Notes: generated from the sequence alone by a model not told the origin. A DNA stretch of 64,000 nucleotides from Macrothele yani (GCA_039090855.1 CM077023.1:77847127-77911126), one strand, 5' to 3'. Shown: positions 41,549 to 51,490, counted from the first letter of the stretch. Made by a program: numbers and translations.

Positions 41549-44127
41549 CACGACTCGTTATCCAACTATCGAGAAGATACCAGGCTTAGATTATTCAAAC
41601 TTATGCACCCACCACAAGTCATCCTGAAGAAGAAATTGAAGAATTTTATGAGGAAATTCGTCATCTAAATAATAAAGGTAAGCAGCACTTGAAGATAATT
41701 ATGGGAGATTTCAATGCAAAAATAGGGCAACGGCAACAGAATGAATCTTCAGTAGGTAAATTCGGTCACGGCAACAGAAACCAGCGTGGAAATACTCTCG
41801 TTGAGTTTGCAGAGGCAGAAGGATTTTTCATCTTGAACTCCTTTTTCAAGAAAAAGCCACACAGGAAATGGACATGGAGACATCCAATTGGGACGACAAG
41901 TGAAATTGATTTTATTATGTGTAACAAAAAATTCGTCATCGAAGACTGCAGTGTGCTGAACAAGTTCAGCACAGGTAGTGACCATAGATTGGTGAGATGT
42001 AAGATGCACCTCAACACTAAACTGGAACGTGGCAAGCTCATAAGACAAACAAAATGTATTGACATAACCAACCTTAAAAAACACCATAATACTTTCAAGT
42101 TGGAACTGAAGAACAGATTCTCTGCTTTAGAAGGCCTAACATCGGAAGAAGTGGATATTTCGGAAGTTAACAGAAAAGTAACCAAAGCTCTAATGGAAAC
42201 AGCAACAAAATTAGCTGGATCTAAGAACAAGTTGCATGTGAACAAATTATCAGGAAAAACCAAAATGTTGATGCAAAAAAGAAGAGAGATGAGGACAACT
42301 AAAGAAGATGTGACTTCCAAAGTGGAATATATAGAGCTATGCAAGACAACACGAAAAAGTATCACTGAAGACATAAGGAAATTCAACTGTGAGCTAGTGA
42401 GGAAAGCAATTGAAAACAACCAAAGCCTTAAGATAGCAAAGGGACATCTCAGTAAGGGAAGAAAACAGATTATGGCACTGAGAAAAGAAGATGGTTCTAT
42501 AACAAGAAATAGAGGCGAAATTTTGACAAGAGTGAAAGATTTCTACTCCAAATTATATGAAAGGGATGATACATGTACTCCAGACATCATGAAAGGTACC
42601 AGAGTTCTTCCAGTCCTCCCAGCAGAAGTTGCTCATGCAATCAAGAACATGAAGCGGGGGAAAGCTCCAGGAGAAGATGGAATTACTATAGACATCATAC
42701 AAGAAGCAAGTGGAGAAATTGAAACAGTACTCGCCCAAATTTTCACTCGATGCCTTAATGAAGGGAAGATTCCTGAGGATTGGAACAACGCTACAATGAT
42801 CCTGCTACATAAAAAAGGTGACATTGAGGATCTCAGGAACTACAGACCTATCAGCCTCCTATCAGTGGTTTATAAAATCTTCACTAAAGTTCTTTCACAC
42901 CGCTTGAAGGTAACACTGGACATGGCTCAACCGAGAGAACAAGCTGGATTCAGGAGTGGCTACAGCACAATAGATCATATCCACGTACTGAGAGAACTAA
43001 TTGAAAGAGCGAGGGAATATGAACTTCCATTGTGCATGGCTTTTATCGATTATGAAAAAGCCTTTGATTCGGTGAAACCATCAGCAGTTACCACGGCTCT
43101 GAAATCCTGCGGTATTGAAGATGCATACATTAATATTATTAATAACATCTATGAAAATGCAAGTGCAAAGATTCGGCTGTTTGAAAATACAACACACATA
43201 AAAATTGGAAAGGGAGTGAGACAAGGTGACACCATATCTCCGAAGCTCTTTAATGCCACATTGGAAAATGTCTTTCAATCACTGAACTGGGAAAACAAAG
43301 GGATAAAGATTAATGGAGATTATCTAACCCACCTTCGTTTTGCTGATGACGTAGTCATTTTTGCAACTACCCCATCAGAGCTGCAGAGTATGATCCAGGA
43401 ACTTGCTGACAAGAGTAAAGAAGTGGGATTAAAAATGAACTTTCAGAAGACAAAAGTGATGTTCAATGCTTTTACAAGAAATGAATATTTATCGATTGAT
43501 GGAGAAAAACTGGAGATAACAGATACATATGTTTATCTTGGACAGCAGATATCAAGTGAGGGGCACATTGATGAAGAAATTAATCGGCGTACAAAACTTG
43601 CCTGGAGAGCTTTTGGAAGAAACAGCATAATTTTCAAGAGCAATATGCCATTATGTCTTAAAAGAAAAGTGTTTGATCAATGCATCCTTCCAGTGCTTAC
43701 GTATGGTGCAGAGACGTGGACCTTAACTAAAAGAGACATACAAAGGCTGCAGACAACTCAAAGTAGCATGGAGAGGTGCATGCTTGGTATAACCAGGAGA
43801 GATAAGAAGAGGAACTCGTGGATCCGAAAAATGACGAGAGTGGAAGACATCATGATCAGAGTTAAATCCCTGAAATGGCAATGGGCTGGACATACTGCCA
43901 GAAGGACAGACCATAGGTGGACAGCCGAAATTTTAGATTGGATTCCAAGGGACAGGAAAAGACCCAGAAAAAGACCACATGGGAGATGGGTGGATGAAAT
44001 TCGTAAATATGCGGGAGTGACATGGAGGAGACTGGCACAAGACAGACCGTTGTGGAGGAAACTTGGGGAGACCTTCGTCCAGCAGTGGATTGATAATGGT
44101 TGACAATGATGATGATGATGATGATGT
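41549..44127 (+). mobile_element. RTE-like LINE copy D, 5' truncated
   Basis: It begins inside the endonuclease at GCACGACTCGTTATCC (the counterpart of 16908 in copy A) and runs to the stop at 44103 and an ATG-repeat tail (44109-44127). It is the best preserved copy. Its start beside a TATG microsatellite suggests truncated reverse transcription into that repeat. Confidence 0.92.
41689..44103 (+). CDS. 804-codon endonuclease/reverse transcriptase ORF of RTE copy D
   Basis: An uninterrupted ORF. Residues 1-90 are the second half of an APE-type endonuclease (MGDFNAKIG at the start, TSEIDFIMCN, SDHRLV at about 95). About 150-320 is a charged linker. Reverse transcriptase follows: YRPISLLSVVYKIFTKVLSH, QAGFRSGYSTIDHIHVL, CMAFIDYEKAFDSV (motif A Asp kept), GVRQGDTISPKLF (motif B), LRFADDVVIFA (motif C). 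The C-terminal part has YGAETWTLTKRDIQRLQTTQ, RNSWIRKMTRVEDIMIRVKS and RRPHGRWVDEI-like KRPHGRWVDEIRKYAGVTWR. In-frame sequence extends upstream to 41549 but is broken by a TAG at 41587-41589 (Gln in copy C). The ATG is internal to the ancestral protein, and the first part of the endonuclease is missing. The enzyme would thus lack a complete endonuclease, though the RT looks competent. Confidence 0.92.
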   Translation: MKIIMGDFNAKIGQRQQNESSVGKFGHGNRNQRGNTLVEFAEAEGFFILNSFFKKKPHRKWTWRHPIGTTSEIDFIMCNKKFVIEDCSVLNKFSTGSDHRLVRCKMHLNTKLERGKLIRQTKCIDITNLKKHHNTFKLELKNRFSALEGLTSEEVDISEVNRKVTKALMETATKLAGSKNKLHVNKLSGKTKMLMQKRREMRTTKEDVTSKVEYIELCKTTRKSITEDIRKFNCELVRKAIENNQSLKIAKGHLSKGRKQIMALRKEDGSITRNRGEILTRVKDFYSKLYERDDTCTPDIMKGTRVLPVLPAEVAHAIKNMKRGKAPGEDGITIDIIQEASGEIETVLAQIFTRCLNEGKIPEDWNNATMILLHKKGDIEDLRNYRPISLLSVVYKIFTKVLSHRLKVTLDMAQPREQAGFRSGYSTIDHIHVLRELIERAREYELPLCMAFIDYEKAFDSVKPSAVTTALKSCGIEDAYINIINNIYENASAKIRLFENTTHIKIGKGVRQGDTISPKLFNATLENVFQSLNWENKGIKINGDYLTHLRFADDVVIFATTPSELQSMIQELADKSKEVGLKMNFQKTKVMFNAFTRNEYLSIDGEKLEITDTYVYLGQQISSEGHIDEEINRRTKLAWRAFGRNSIIFKSNMPLCLKRKVFDQCILPVLTYGAETWTLTKRDIQRLQTTQSSMERCMLGITRRDKKRNSWIRKMTRVEDIMIRVKSLKWQWAGHTARRTDHRWTAEILDWIPRDRKRPRKRPHGRWVDEIRKYAGVTWRRLAQDRPLWRKLGETFVQQWIDNG

Positions 44128-44166
44128 ATACATAAAATCAAAATATATAACACCCAAAAAACTTAC

Positions 44167-44507
44167 AAAAAAAATATATTCAAATCACCTCTTCAGCTTT
44201 GACTGTCTTTTAGGTGGCTTTTCTCCTTGGAAACATCCTTCACTTTTTCATGGCTCTTCTCCTTTGAAACATCTTTCACATTTTCAACAACAGTCTTTTC
44301 TTTGCCAACTTTTTATTTCTCAGGAACTTTTTCTTTTTCATCATGCTTATTTTTACTATGTTTTGACTTAGTTGAGGAACTTGGCTCTTCTCTTTGGGGT
44401 TTCGCTGTCAGGCACTTTTCGGGTGGCTGGATTTCTTTGGGATGCGAAGGTTTTTGCTCTTTTACTTTATCACTAACACCAAACTTTTCACTGCTAGGAG
44501 TTTGTTT
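44167..44507 (-). pseudogene. Lysine/glutamate-rich exon-like block with one in-frame stop
   Basis: On the minus strand, acceptor-like CATTCATTTAG precedes 44507. From there the frame reads KQTPSSEKFGVSDKVKEQKP, PPEKCLTAKPQREEPSSSTK, SKHSKNKHDEKEKVPEK, a TAA, then KVGKEKTVVENVKDVSKEKS and an 11-residue repeat VKDVSKEKSHE/VKDVSKEKSHL ending DSQS and TGA. A GTGATT donor at 44188 and a strong GTAAGT at 44166 follow. Such charged low-complexity blocks occur in many nuclear proteins. The TAA suggests a pseudogene, but coding-like composition on both sides of the stop is notable. It is on the same strand as the USP exon at 12.6 kb; a link is speculation. The nearby RTE copy D insertion ends only 40 bp away. 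Confidence 0.35.
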
Positions 44508-44754
44508 CTAAATGAATGAATGAATGGAATTAAGTGAAATAACAGTAGAAGCAATCATCTGCATAAACACTAACAACTTGCATATTATTTACAAAATGTT
44601 TTGCAACAAGGTAAATCAAAATGGTGCATTTTTCACATCCTCACTTAACCAGGACCTATCAACTCTCAGGAATTGAAATCCATAAAATATTTTGAGTGAG
44701 CATTTCATTGATATGTATATATCGAACTTATTGATGTATGAAACATATGTATTA

Positions 44755-45345
44755 AACAGATATATAGATTAAAAGTTGATGTATTATCCAGATGCTTTGT
44801 CGATCTTAATCATACTGTAAAAGATAACACAAACCTTAGAACACCAAACAGAAATAAATACAAATACTGTGGATCACTACCATATATACCAGAAGTCAAC
44901 AATATTTTGAAAAAAAACGTGCTTAAAATACAATCTGAACTTTGGCATCCATGTACAAGATATAAAATCTTTACTGTAACGAAAGGGGTATTAAATCCTT
45001 ACTACGACAAAAGGGGTATTAAATCCTTACTACCACGAAAGGGGTATTAAATCCTTACTACAATGAAAGGGGTATTAAATCCTTACTACAACAAATGTAC
45101 AAGATATTAAATCCTTACTACAATCAATGAATGTACAAGATATTAAATCCTTACTAACAACAAAAAGTTCAATTTTGAAGAAAGCAGGAGTTTACTCTAT
45201 TCCAATTGTAGATCAAAATAATATAATAAATCTCACAATATATAGGAAATACAAAAAGGAACATAAAATTAAGAATGATAGAACATCTTTCAAACTGGAA
45301 CAAAAAGAAATAGAAACATCATTAACACGTACACTGAGTTAGAAC
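44755..45345 (+). pseudogene. Penelope-like element fragment spanning the RT-to-GIY-YIG linker
   Basis: The plus strand reads NKYKYCGSLPYIPEVNNILK, KNVLKIQSELW near 44850-44950, then, after a tandem repeat, DIKSLLTTKSSILKKAGVYS with IPIVDQNN near 45140-45215. The SLPYIP...ILKK linker and the GVYSIP start of GIY-YIG are characteristic of Penelope-like elements. The YIG half is missing and the upstream reverse transcriptase is absent. The 71-codon ORF at 45127-45342 is its open tail. Confidence 0.7.
44960..45165 (+). repeat. 28-bp minisatellite inside the Penelope fragment
   Basis: Unit GTATTAAATCCTTACTAC plus AACGAAAGGG: exact 28-bp periodicity for four units from 44988, preceded by a variant unit at 44960 and followed by two longer variants (about 38-40 bp) containing TGTACAAGATATTAAATCC. 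The units derive from the element's own linker sequence, so this is a local expansion. Confidence 0.9.
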
Positions 45346-45495
45346 CCACCCGTGGGTCGTAACGCGTTTGTTTCGTGTGTGACACCCAGAAATGTGCGCT
45401 ATCCTCCTGTGCTAAAGCAATAACTTCTACATTTTTCAGAGAAGGAAAAAAAAAGTTTATATACACTGAAGTGCCAGAAAAACTGGTACACCAGT

Positions 45496-46557
45496 CTAAT
45501 ACTTTGTAGGTCCCCCATGGGAGTTCAGGACAGCAGAAATATGACAGGGCGTGGACTCCACTAGCTTCTGGAAATATGCTGTATGCAATGCACACCATAT
45601 TTCCTGCAGAGCGTTCCACAAAATGGGTGTATTCCGAGGTCTCTTATTCCTGGGTTCGATAGCGCGTTGCATGGCATCCCAAATGTGTTCTATCCCGTTC
45701 AGATCTGGGGACTTGGGAAGGAATGGCAACACCCCAAACTCAGATGATTGCTCCTCTAACCATTATGTGGCGTCGCGACACTTGTGTGGAGGTGCATTTG
45801 TCCTCTTGGAGCAGGCCCAACCCATCAGCATGAATGCAGGACATGAACGGGTAAACCTCGTCAGAAAGGATGCGCACATAGCGCTGACCGATCATATACG
45901 TTTGTAGATGTAACAGGGGTCCCAGTGAAGTCCAGCTAAACACACCCCATACCATTACGGAACCCCCCCCACACACACACACACACACACAGCCGGTACA
46001 GTTCCCTGTTGAAAGGTGGGATCCATGGCTTCATGGGGGTTGCGCCACACACGAATCCTTCCATCTGCCCAATACAGTTGGAAACGCGACTCGTCAGACC
46101 AGGCTACTTGTTTCCAGTCATCAAGTGTCCATTGGCGGGGTTACCATGCCCAAGCGAGGCACACAGCTCTGTGTCGTGCACCCATCAAAAGAATTCGAGT
46201 TGGGCGTCGGCTCCCAAAGCCCCTATCGTGCAGGGTACGTTGAACAGTCCGGACGCTGATGCTTGTTGAGGCTCCAGCATTGAATTCCGATGATACCTGC
46301 GAGAGTGTTGCACGTCTATCGCATGAAACGATTCTTGACAGCCGACGATGGTCATGTTTACCCAATGTCTTTTTACGGCCACACTGGTATCGTAGGTTGG
46401 AGGTTTTGCAGGAATTCTTGTAGTCACGGTACACCCTTGCAATGGTCGTCTGTGAAAATCTGAACTTCGTTTCTATCTCCGAAATACTATGGAACATCTC
46501 ACGAGCGCGAACTATGACACCGCATTGACAATCGCTTAAATCGTTATTACTTGTCAT
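45496..46557 (-). pseudogene. Tc1-like transposase, frame broken near an AC microsatellite
   Basis: The start ATG at 46557 opens MTSNNDLSDCQCGVIVRARE, a paired-type HTH N-terminus, then RRLSRIVSCDRRATLSQVSS and VRTVQRTLHDRGFGSRRPTR. The middle part, with the first catalytic Asp, runs through changed frames near 46140-45990. From 45988 the frame is CGGGSVMVWGVFSWTSLGPL. After another shift, FLPKSPDLNGIEHIWDAMQR (45732-45496) gives the third catalytic block. An AC repeat at 45969-45990 lies just before the VMVWG motif. The ends and total length are full size, so this is a nearly complete but frameshifted copy. Confidence 0.88.
45966..45990. repeat. AC microsatellite within Tc1 transposase
   Basis: CCCCCCCC followed by (AC)n of about 22 bases, in the transposase just before GGGSVMVWG (minus strand). 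A change of unit number would shift the reading frame. Confidence 0.9.
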
Positions 46558-46961
46558 TTACATGCCGAAAACAAACAGCTCTGACAGCTGGCAAGGATGT
46601 CTATCGCTTTATATACGCACTGGTGGACGCATCCGAGTACACGCATAGGTGGCATTGCCATGTATTTTGCATAAGCTTGTCTGTACCAGTTTTTCTTGCA
46701 TTTCAGTGTACATGAATCTATAGTGGATATCAGTCACTTTATGTATATATCTTTAAACGATCCACCAGTGGGACGTAACGCACACATTTGAAACTTATGT
46801 TGTAGGTTCTTCTTCTTAGCTCTACAGCGCAGTGTGAACCTTGGCCTCCTCAACAAGTTTTTGCCATTGTTTCTTATTTTGGACCATTATTTTCTGGTTC
46901 TGGCAGCCCAGGGTTTTTGTGTTATGTTGTAGGTTAATGATAGTTTATAAATACTATTAAA

Positions 46962-47104
46962 ACACAAATTTGTCCATGACGGAGATCGAGCCAGTGCCCT
47001 CTCACTCCAGAGTAAGTTGCTCTCCCAACTGAGGTACATGGGCGGAATATATCACTGCAGATTTGTCGTCTTGACACATGCTTTACCTCTGTAGTATGTC
47101 ACAT
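46962..47104 (-). repeat. tRNA-like (SINE-type) repeat, copy 1
   Basis: The minus strand contains GTACCTCAGTTGGGAGAGCA, close to a tRNA D-arm/A box, and GGCTCGATCTCC, close to the B box, about 45 bases apart; the ends CCGCCCATG and CATGGAC weakly pair. It is followed by sequence shared with copy 2. A tRNA-derived SINE is more likely than a functional tRNA because the acceptor and anticodon arms are poor. Confidence 0.55.
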
Positions 47105-47274
47105 CATCTCCCTCTTACTTTTTTTTTTCCTTCTTTTTTTGAAGAAAAGAAAGAATTTTTTTCTTTCATTAATTCTAGAAGAGTGTGTAACAAATATCAC
47201 ACATTTATTTTTGTTTTTTAATGATCCAAAGGGCAGCACATTCATTTTTACATTCAGGTTCAGACGCCAATGTG

Positions 47275-47404
47275 AACACAAATTTGTCCCTGTCTCCCCT
47301 CACTCCAGAGTAAGTTATTCTCCCAGCTAAGCTACGCGGACAGAATATATCGCTGCAGATTTGTCATCTTGACACGTGCTTTACTTCTGTAGTACGTCAC
47401 AACC
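47275..47404 (-). repeat. tRNA-like repeat, copy 2 (B box deleted)
   Basis: It matches copy 1 about 313 bp upstream (ACTCCAGAGTAAGTT, CGCTGCAGATTTGTC, CTTGACACGTGCTTTAC) but lacks about 17 bases including the B-box-like word. The two copies form a tandem pair. Confidence 0.6.
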
Positions 47405-47409
47405 TCTGT

Positions 47410-47980
47410 AGTATGTCACAATACATGCACGGTTATGGCTGCTTTTCAGACTTCACAACTCCTATTACATTTTGTCTGAAGAAGTGCCAACCCCTGCTTC
47501 TCCAATTACATGCAAGAATACTTTGCAGACTGCCTGCATCTGTTGAAAGGGAAGAGGTAATATGATACCCGTCTTCTCACTATTTTGACTATGTTCCCTC
47601 ACCATTAAAGACATAAAAAGATCAAGGGGGAGGACCGTGTGAGCTAAGAACTAAGGATAAATAAATACTAGCCTGCATCAAGACGAAAATTAATGCACGA
47701 GATGTCAGGTTTATTGTATCATTTAAAAAATGAAATTCTTTTCGACAATTTTGGCATTAGTTACGACTTAGTTCTTGATAAAATCGGATGTTTCTCTTTC
47801 TGCAATCGATACTAGTTTCTTTTACTGACAAGGCAAAAAATGTAAATGTAGCAGAATCAATGAACCTTCTACTAGTGTGGTCTTCGTACTCAAATGTAGG
47901 GTTTTCTGACTGAAAGCAGCAGCACTGAGGAGGTTGACAGATCAATTTTGCCAGCCATCAAAAGAATCAGCTGATTACAA
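47410..47980. other. No recognisable feature
   Basis: Short random-looking ORFs only. Confidence 0.4.
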
Positions 47981-49339
47981 CAGGGTTCCCACTCAAAAGT
48001 AGAAAAAAATTCCCTGACTTTTCCAGGTTTTCCAGGTGGTCCTGAGAGTTTTTCCAGAGCGGCAAATCAAATCACATTGCGACAAATTGTTGCATTTCCT
48101 TACATTCTTGCGTTCCTTACGAAAACATACATTTGTTATTTCTTTAAATAAGTGTCCTTTATACAATTACCTGCTTTTTTTTAATAACAATTAAATGCAT
48201 GAGGCATATTATTTTTGGTACCGTTGGTTCAAATATTCTTTAAAACATGTAAACCATGTATTTACGTGTTTAAAAGAATATTTGAACAAAGACTTAATTT
48301 AAATTCTACATATAATGAAATATTTCAATCGATTAGGTGAAATTATACAACTGAATCATCTGTATTTTAAGTGCACACAAGTATATAAATAACATTTTAA
48401 ATGACTCATAACATTTAGAGTTCCAGTTAGGTTTAAAAATGCAAGCTGGGAAAATTGTGACTGAAGAGAATAAATTGCCCTTAAATGATACAATGCTGAA
48501 GCTTTAAATCCTTTAAGTGCTTATTTTACATAAATATTAAACAACACAGAAACGTTTGCTGAAATTGAAGTCTAATGGGAATGATAAAATGGGAGTGTCT
48601 GAGTCTCTTAACATTTTGCTAGAGCGGTTCTATCAAATCGATCTACCAATTTGTATTTTCTATTGGAATTTACTTAAAATCTTTAAAGACAAAGCAAAGT
48701 AAAACAGTTATTAAAAAATAAAAAAAAGAAGAGAGAGAGAACAGAAATCGTGACAGCATTTCTGCGTCTGAGGAAAAACGTGTGCCAGTACCATCCCAAC
48801 AATTTCTAGCAATCAGGGAAAATACTGCTGACATTTAAAAATCAAAATTGTAATTATTTTAGCTAATGTTAGTTCTTGCACTTGGCAATGAGAACATCGA
48901 ATCTATGCTATTTCAGAGGGGCCAACCTCTAGCAGAACGCATCAGTAATCAATAGGGGATTTTACAGTAATGTTTCAGTAATCGAACACAAACTTTCAGT
49001 AATTAACACGCCATTTTTTTTTCAAAGTTAAGGACAATATTATAGTATTACTGTGTAACCTGTAATACTTGTATGAGGTGCCTATCGGTAATCACCATAC
49101 GAAGCCTCATCGCTAAAGCGTGGAATGGGTATTTCATGAGAAATTAATGCGTGAAATGTGTAATAACTTTATATGTTTACACTATCCTCACAAAAAAATA
49201 TGAAATTAAATTATCAATATTGTACTTACCTCATGTCATTGCTGACATAAAAACTCCCTTGTTGCTTGTTTTGCAGTGGTATATTCTTTTTCAGAAAACT
49301 TTTTATAACACAGCTCACCTGAGGAAAATGCTTTACTTT

Positions 49340-49760
49340 TCTGTATAAGAAGGGCACTTAATGGTTTGGTGCTCATTGTTGGGCAGAAGTATGCGAGGTT
49401 TTTCCTTACTATACTAAATATTCTCTACGTAGAGGAATTGCTGTGAGGGATAGTCAATATTGCCAACATTAGTTTAGGCAATGCAGAATACTTGGGAAGG
49501 CCAGATGAATCCTTCATCTTAGATATTTCATTCCATGCCACATCTGCTCAAGGATATCCAGCTTCATCAATATCAGAGTCTGGGAACATAGCATGAAAGA
49601 AGCGACCAGCATGATCACAGATTGCTATAGGTAGGTTATGCTCCACAGCGATTGCAGTAAACAGCAATTCAGCGTTTATCACGCTATTTTCATTCTTTTT
49701 TGCAAAAAAATTATCCAAAGGCTTTGATCGAGTCTTTCATTTTACACAATCCTGGTGTTT
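49340..49760 (-). pseudogene. hAT transposase remnant of the inner element
   Basis: On the minus strand: KDSIKAF, FFAKKNENS-like text, INAELLFTAIAVEHNLPIAI, CDHAGRFFHAMFPDSDIDEA near 49680-49560, then LPKYSALPKLMLAILTIPHS, NSST, a stop, RIFSIVRKNLAYFCPTMSTK and PLSALL near 49500-49345. The last is the hAT dimerisation motif (normally NADVER before the FS...RKN block; here partly lost to a stop). A large part between the two blocks is missing. Confidence 0.8.
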
Positions 49761-49883
49761 GTTTTGACTGGATATGCCTTCGGCAATCATCTCATCTCAT
49801 CTCGTCCTACATGGGATACTGATTACTCTCATATTAGAAGGCACGCAAGGAAACCTTTATTTCAGCATTTTCCATTTCCTTGT

Positions 49884-50288
49884 TCAAGATTTGGGAGAAA
49901 GATTTGGATGTTCCTGGAGAAACCTCTTTGAATATTTATTTGTTTCAGAAACGATAATTCCAAGGATGAAATTGGTAAAAAACAAGTAAAAATATGCAAT
50001 AGGTGCCACATCAGTTGCAGGAGCATGTTTGGGCCCCTGCATTTCATGACAATCAAAAGGATGCTGAGGTTGTTCATCACTTCCCTCTATTACATCCTCC
50101 CATTCACTTTCAGAACTTTCATGATCTGAAGATTCACTATGAAGATCTTCACCTTCTGAAGAAGATGGTGTGCGTGACACTGTGGCTAGTTTTCTGGCTT
50201 GATGTTGCTTGGCCAATATCACTCTCAGATGATTCAAAATCATCACCATCACTTGGCAAATTTTCACTCTCACTACAAGCCATTTCAA
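49884..50288 (-). pseudogene. PiggyBac-like transposase N-terminal fragment
   Basis: A 134-codon minus-strand ORF: an acidic stretch (SEGEDLHSESSDHESSESEW), then EDVIEGSDEQ, a short linker, and IAYFYLFFTNFILGIIVSET with NKYSKRFLQEHPNLSPKS. An acidic N-terminus followed by a YFxLFFT...L..IV.ETN.Y block is typical of the piggyBac/PGBD DDE family. It stops before the catalytic Asp residues. No TTAA-flanked ends were identified. It interrupts or abuts the hAT remnant at 49760. Confidence 0.75.
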
Positions 50289-50294
50289 ATAACC

Positions 50295-50765
50295 TTAGAA
50301 AAAAATTTCACACAGTAGGAAAAAGCACGTCTGCTAGTCTGAGGAACAAGCTGTCAATAAAGTCATCCTCTGCTAACACGAGTTTGGAAAAAGAGGGGGA
50401 TTCGTAATTCACGGAGTTTTGCGATTGTGTCTGTTTGTTTAAGAAAAAGAAATGAATAATGTGAAGAGCTTCTAGTAATAAAACACCGCACTTCGTTCTC
50501 CCGCGGCGAAAGTCCTCAAGAAATATAAAGATCCGTCATCGCGGGACCACGCGTTGCGACGAGTTGATCGTTATTGCACTTCGAACGGGGCTCGAAAAAG
50601 TGATTTCCGACAGTACGACGTCTTATAATACACCAACAATTCCAAGTGAACAGCCCTGCCTCAACTGCAGTAGGAAACGTTTTGGCTAAAGTAACCTTTC
50701 TCCTGTCACACAGAGAAATTGCGTGGGGAACCGACAGCAAGCGCAAACTCTTTTACGATGACACT
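50295..50765. other. Unassigned GC-rich stretch upstream of the piggyBac fragment
   Basis: CpG-rich around 50495-50700 with no recognised protein. It may be the piggyBac element's 5' region or old host sequence. Confidence 0.3.
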
Positions 50766-50979
50766 TAACGGCATATTACCCGCAATTTTCGGCGTATTAT
50801 CCTCAGACCGCAAAATTCACATAAAAAAAAAATCCTTTGTATAATCCGCAGACTGTGACATTTAGGGAAAAAAATCGCCGTATAATCCTCACATCATAGA
50901 TGTTGAATCAGAAGTGGAATTTCCGACAGAAAAGTCGGTCACATAAACACATCGCTCTTTCCACGTTCCAGAAACACAT

Positions 50980-51271
50980 AGCAACTGAAAAATTGTTTTC
51001 AGCCGCCGCCGGGGAATTGATCCACGGATCTCTTGATATCTAACCAAGCGCGTTAGCTTTACATTACGGTGGCCAACAATCCACGGTGCTATGTGTATTT
51101 TTAAGTCAGCTTCTGACATCATAAATCCGTAAGATGGGCTCAGCTACTGAGACGTCTCCATCTGGTGGGTATTAACGGCACTGGCTATATATATTATAGC
51201 AGTTAATTCCAAAGGGCGAGATCCAAGGTGAAAATCCTCCAAATATGTGGCGTCAGTAAATAAATAAATAC
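50980..51271. repeat. tRNA-like segment flanked by 27-bp direct repeats
   Basis: CGCTCTTTCCACGTTCCAGA and its continuation AAACACAT occur at about 50953-50979 and again at about 51275-51301. In between, the minus strand has GGATCAATTCCCC (B-box-like) and AAGCTAACGCGCTTGGTTAG (D-arm-like). A TAAATAAATAAATA tail precedes the right repeat. This fits a SINE with a long target duplication, although the tRNA-like strand and the tail strand disagree. Confidence 0.45.
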
Positions 51272-51490
51272 GTCGCTCTTTCCACGTTCCAGAAACACAT
51301 GAGTCCAAAGAAGTAAGAGAAAAAACTATTTTATTAAATGAAGAAATTCATTTTTAAAGGTTACTGTTTTATATTTTTATCTCCGAACAGATAAAGGGTG
51401 TGGCATCCATAGATCACGCCGATGTAGCTCCAGAGTATTGCATTACACTGCCAATGACGAAAGGCTGATACAGAACAAGTCGTAGAAATA

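Larger units (their letters stand above)
45464..46708 (-). mobile_element. Tc1-like element with both terminal repeats and TA duplication
   Basis: The left end starts CACTGAAGTGCCAGAAAAAC and the right end is its inverted copy with about two mismatches over 27 bases. TA flanks both sides (45462-45463 and 46709-46710). The length of 1245 bp is typical for a full Tc1 element. The transposase lies on the minus strand. Confidence 0.93.

Noticed and set aside
38353..44103. Long ORFs antisense to the RTE copies (for example 41766-42419 minus and 40198-40695 plus)
   Set aside because: They are mirror frames of the conserved LINE reading frame, appear identically in copies A, C, D and E, and have no domain of their own.
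44960..45165. CRISPR-like array of 28-bp repeats
   Set aside because: The units are directly contiguous with no spacers and lie inside a eukaryotic retroelement; this is a minisatellite.
46974..47043. Functional tRNA gene
   Set aside because: The A- and B-box-like words are there, but acceptor and anticodon stems do not pair properly and a partial second copy follows, so a tRNA-derived repeat is more likely.
50953..51301. 27-bp direct repeats as a CRISPR or phage attachment site
   Set aside because: Only two copies, in eukaryotic transposon context with a tRNA-like insert; a SINE-type insertion is the simpler reading.
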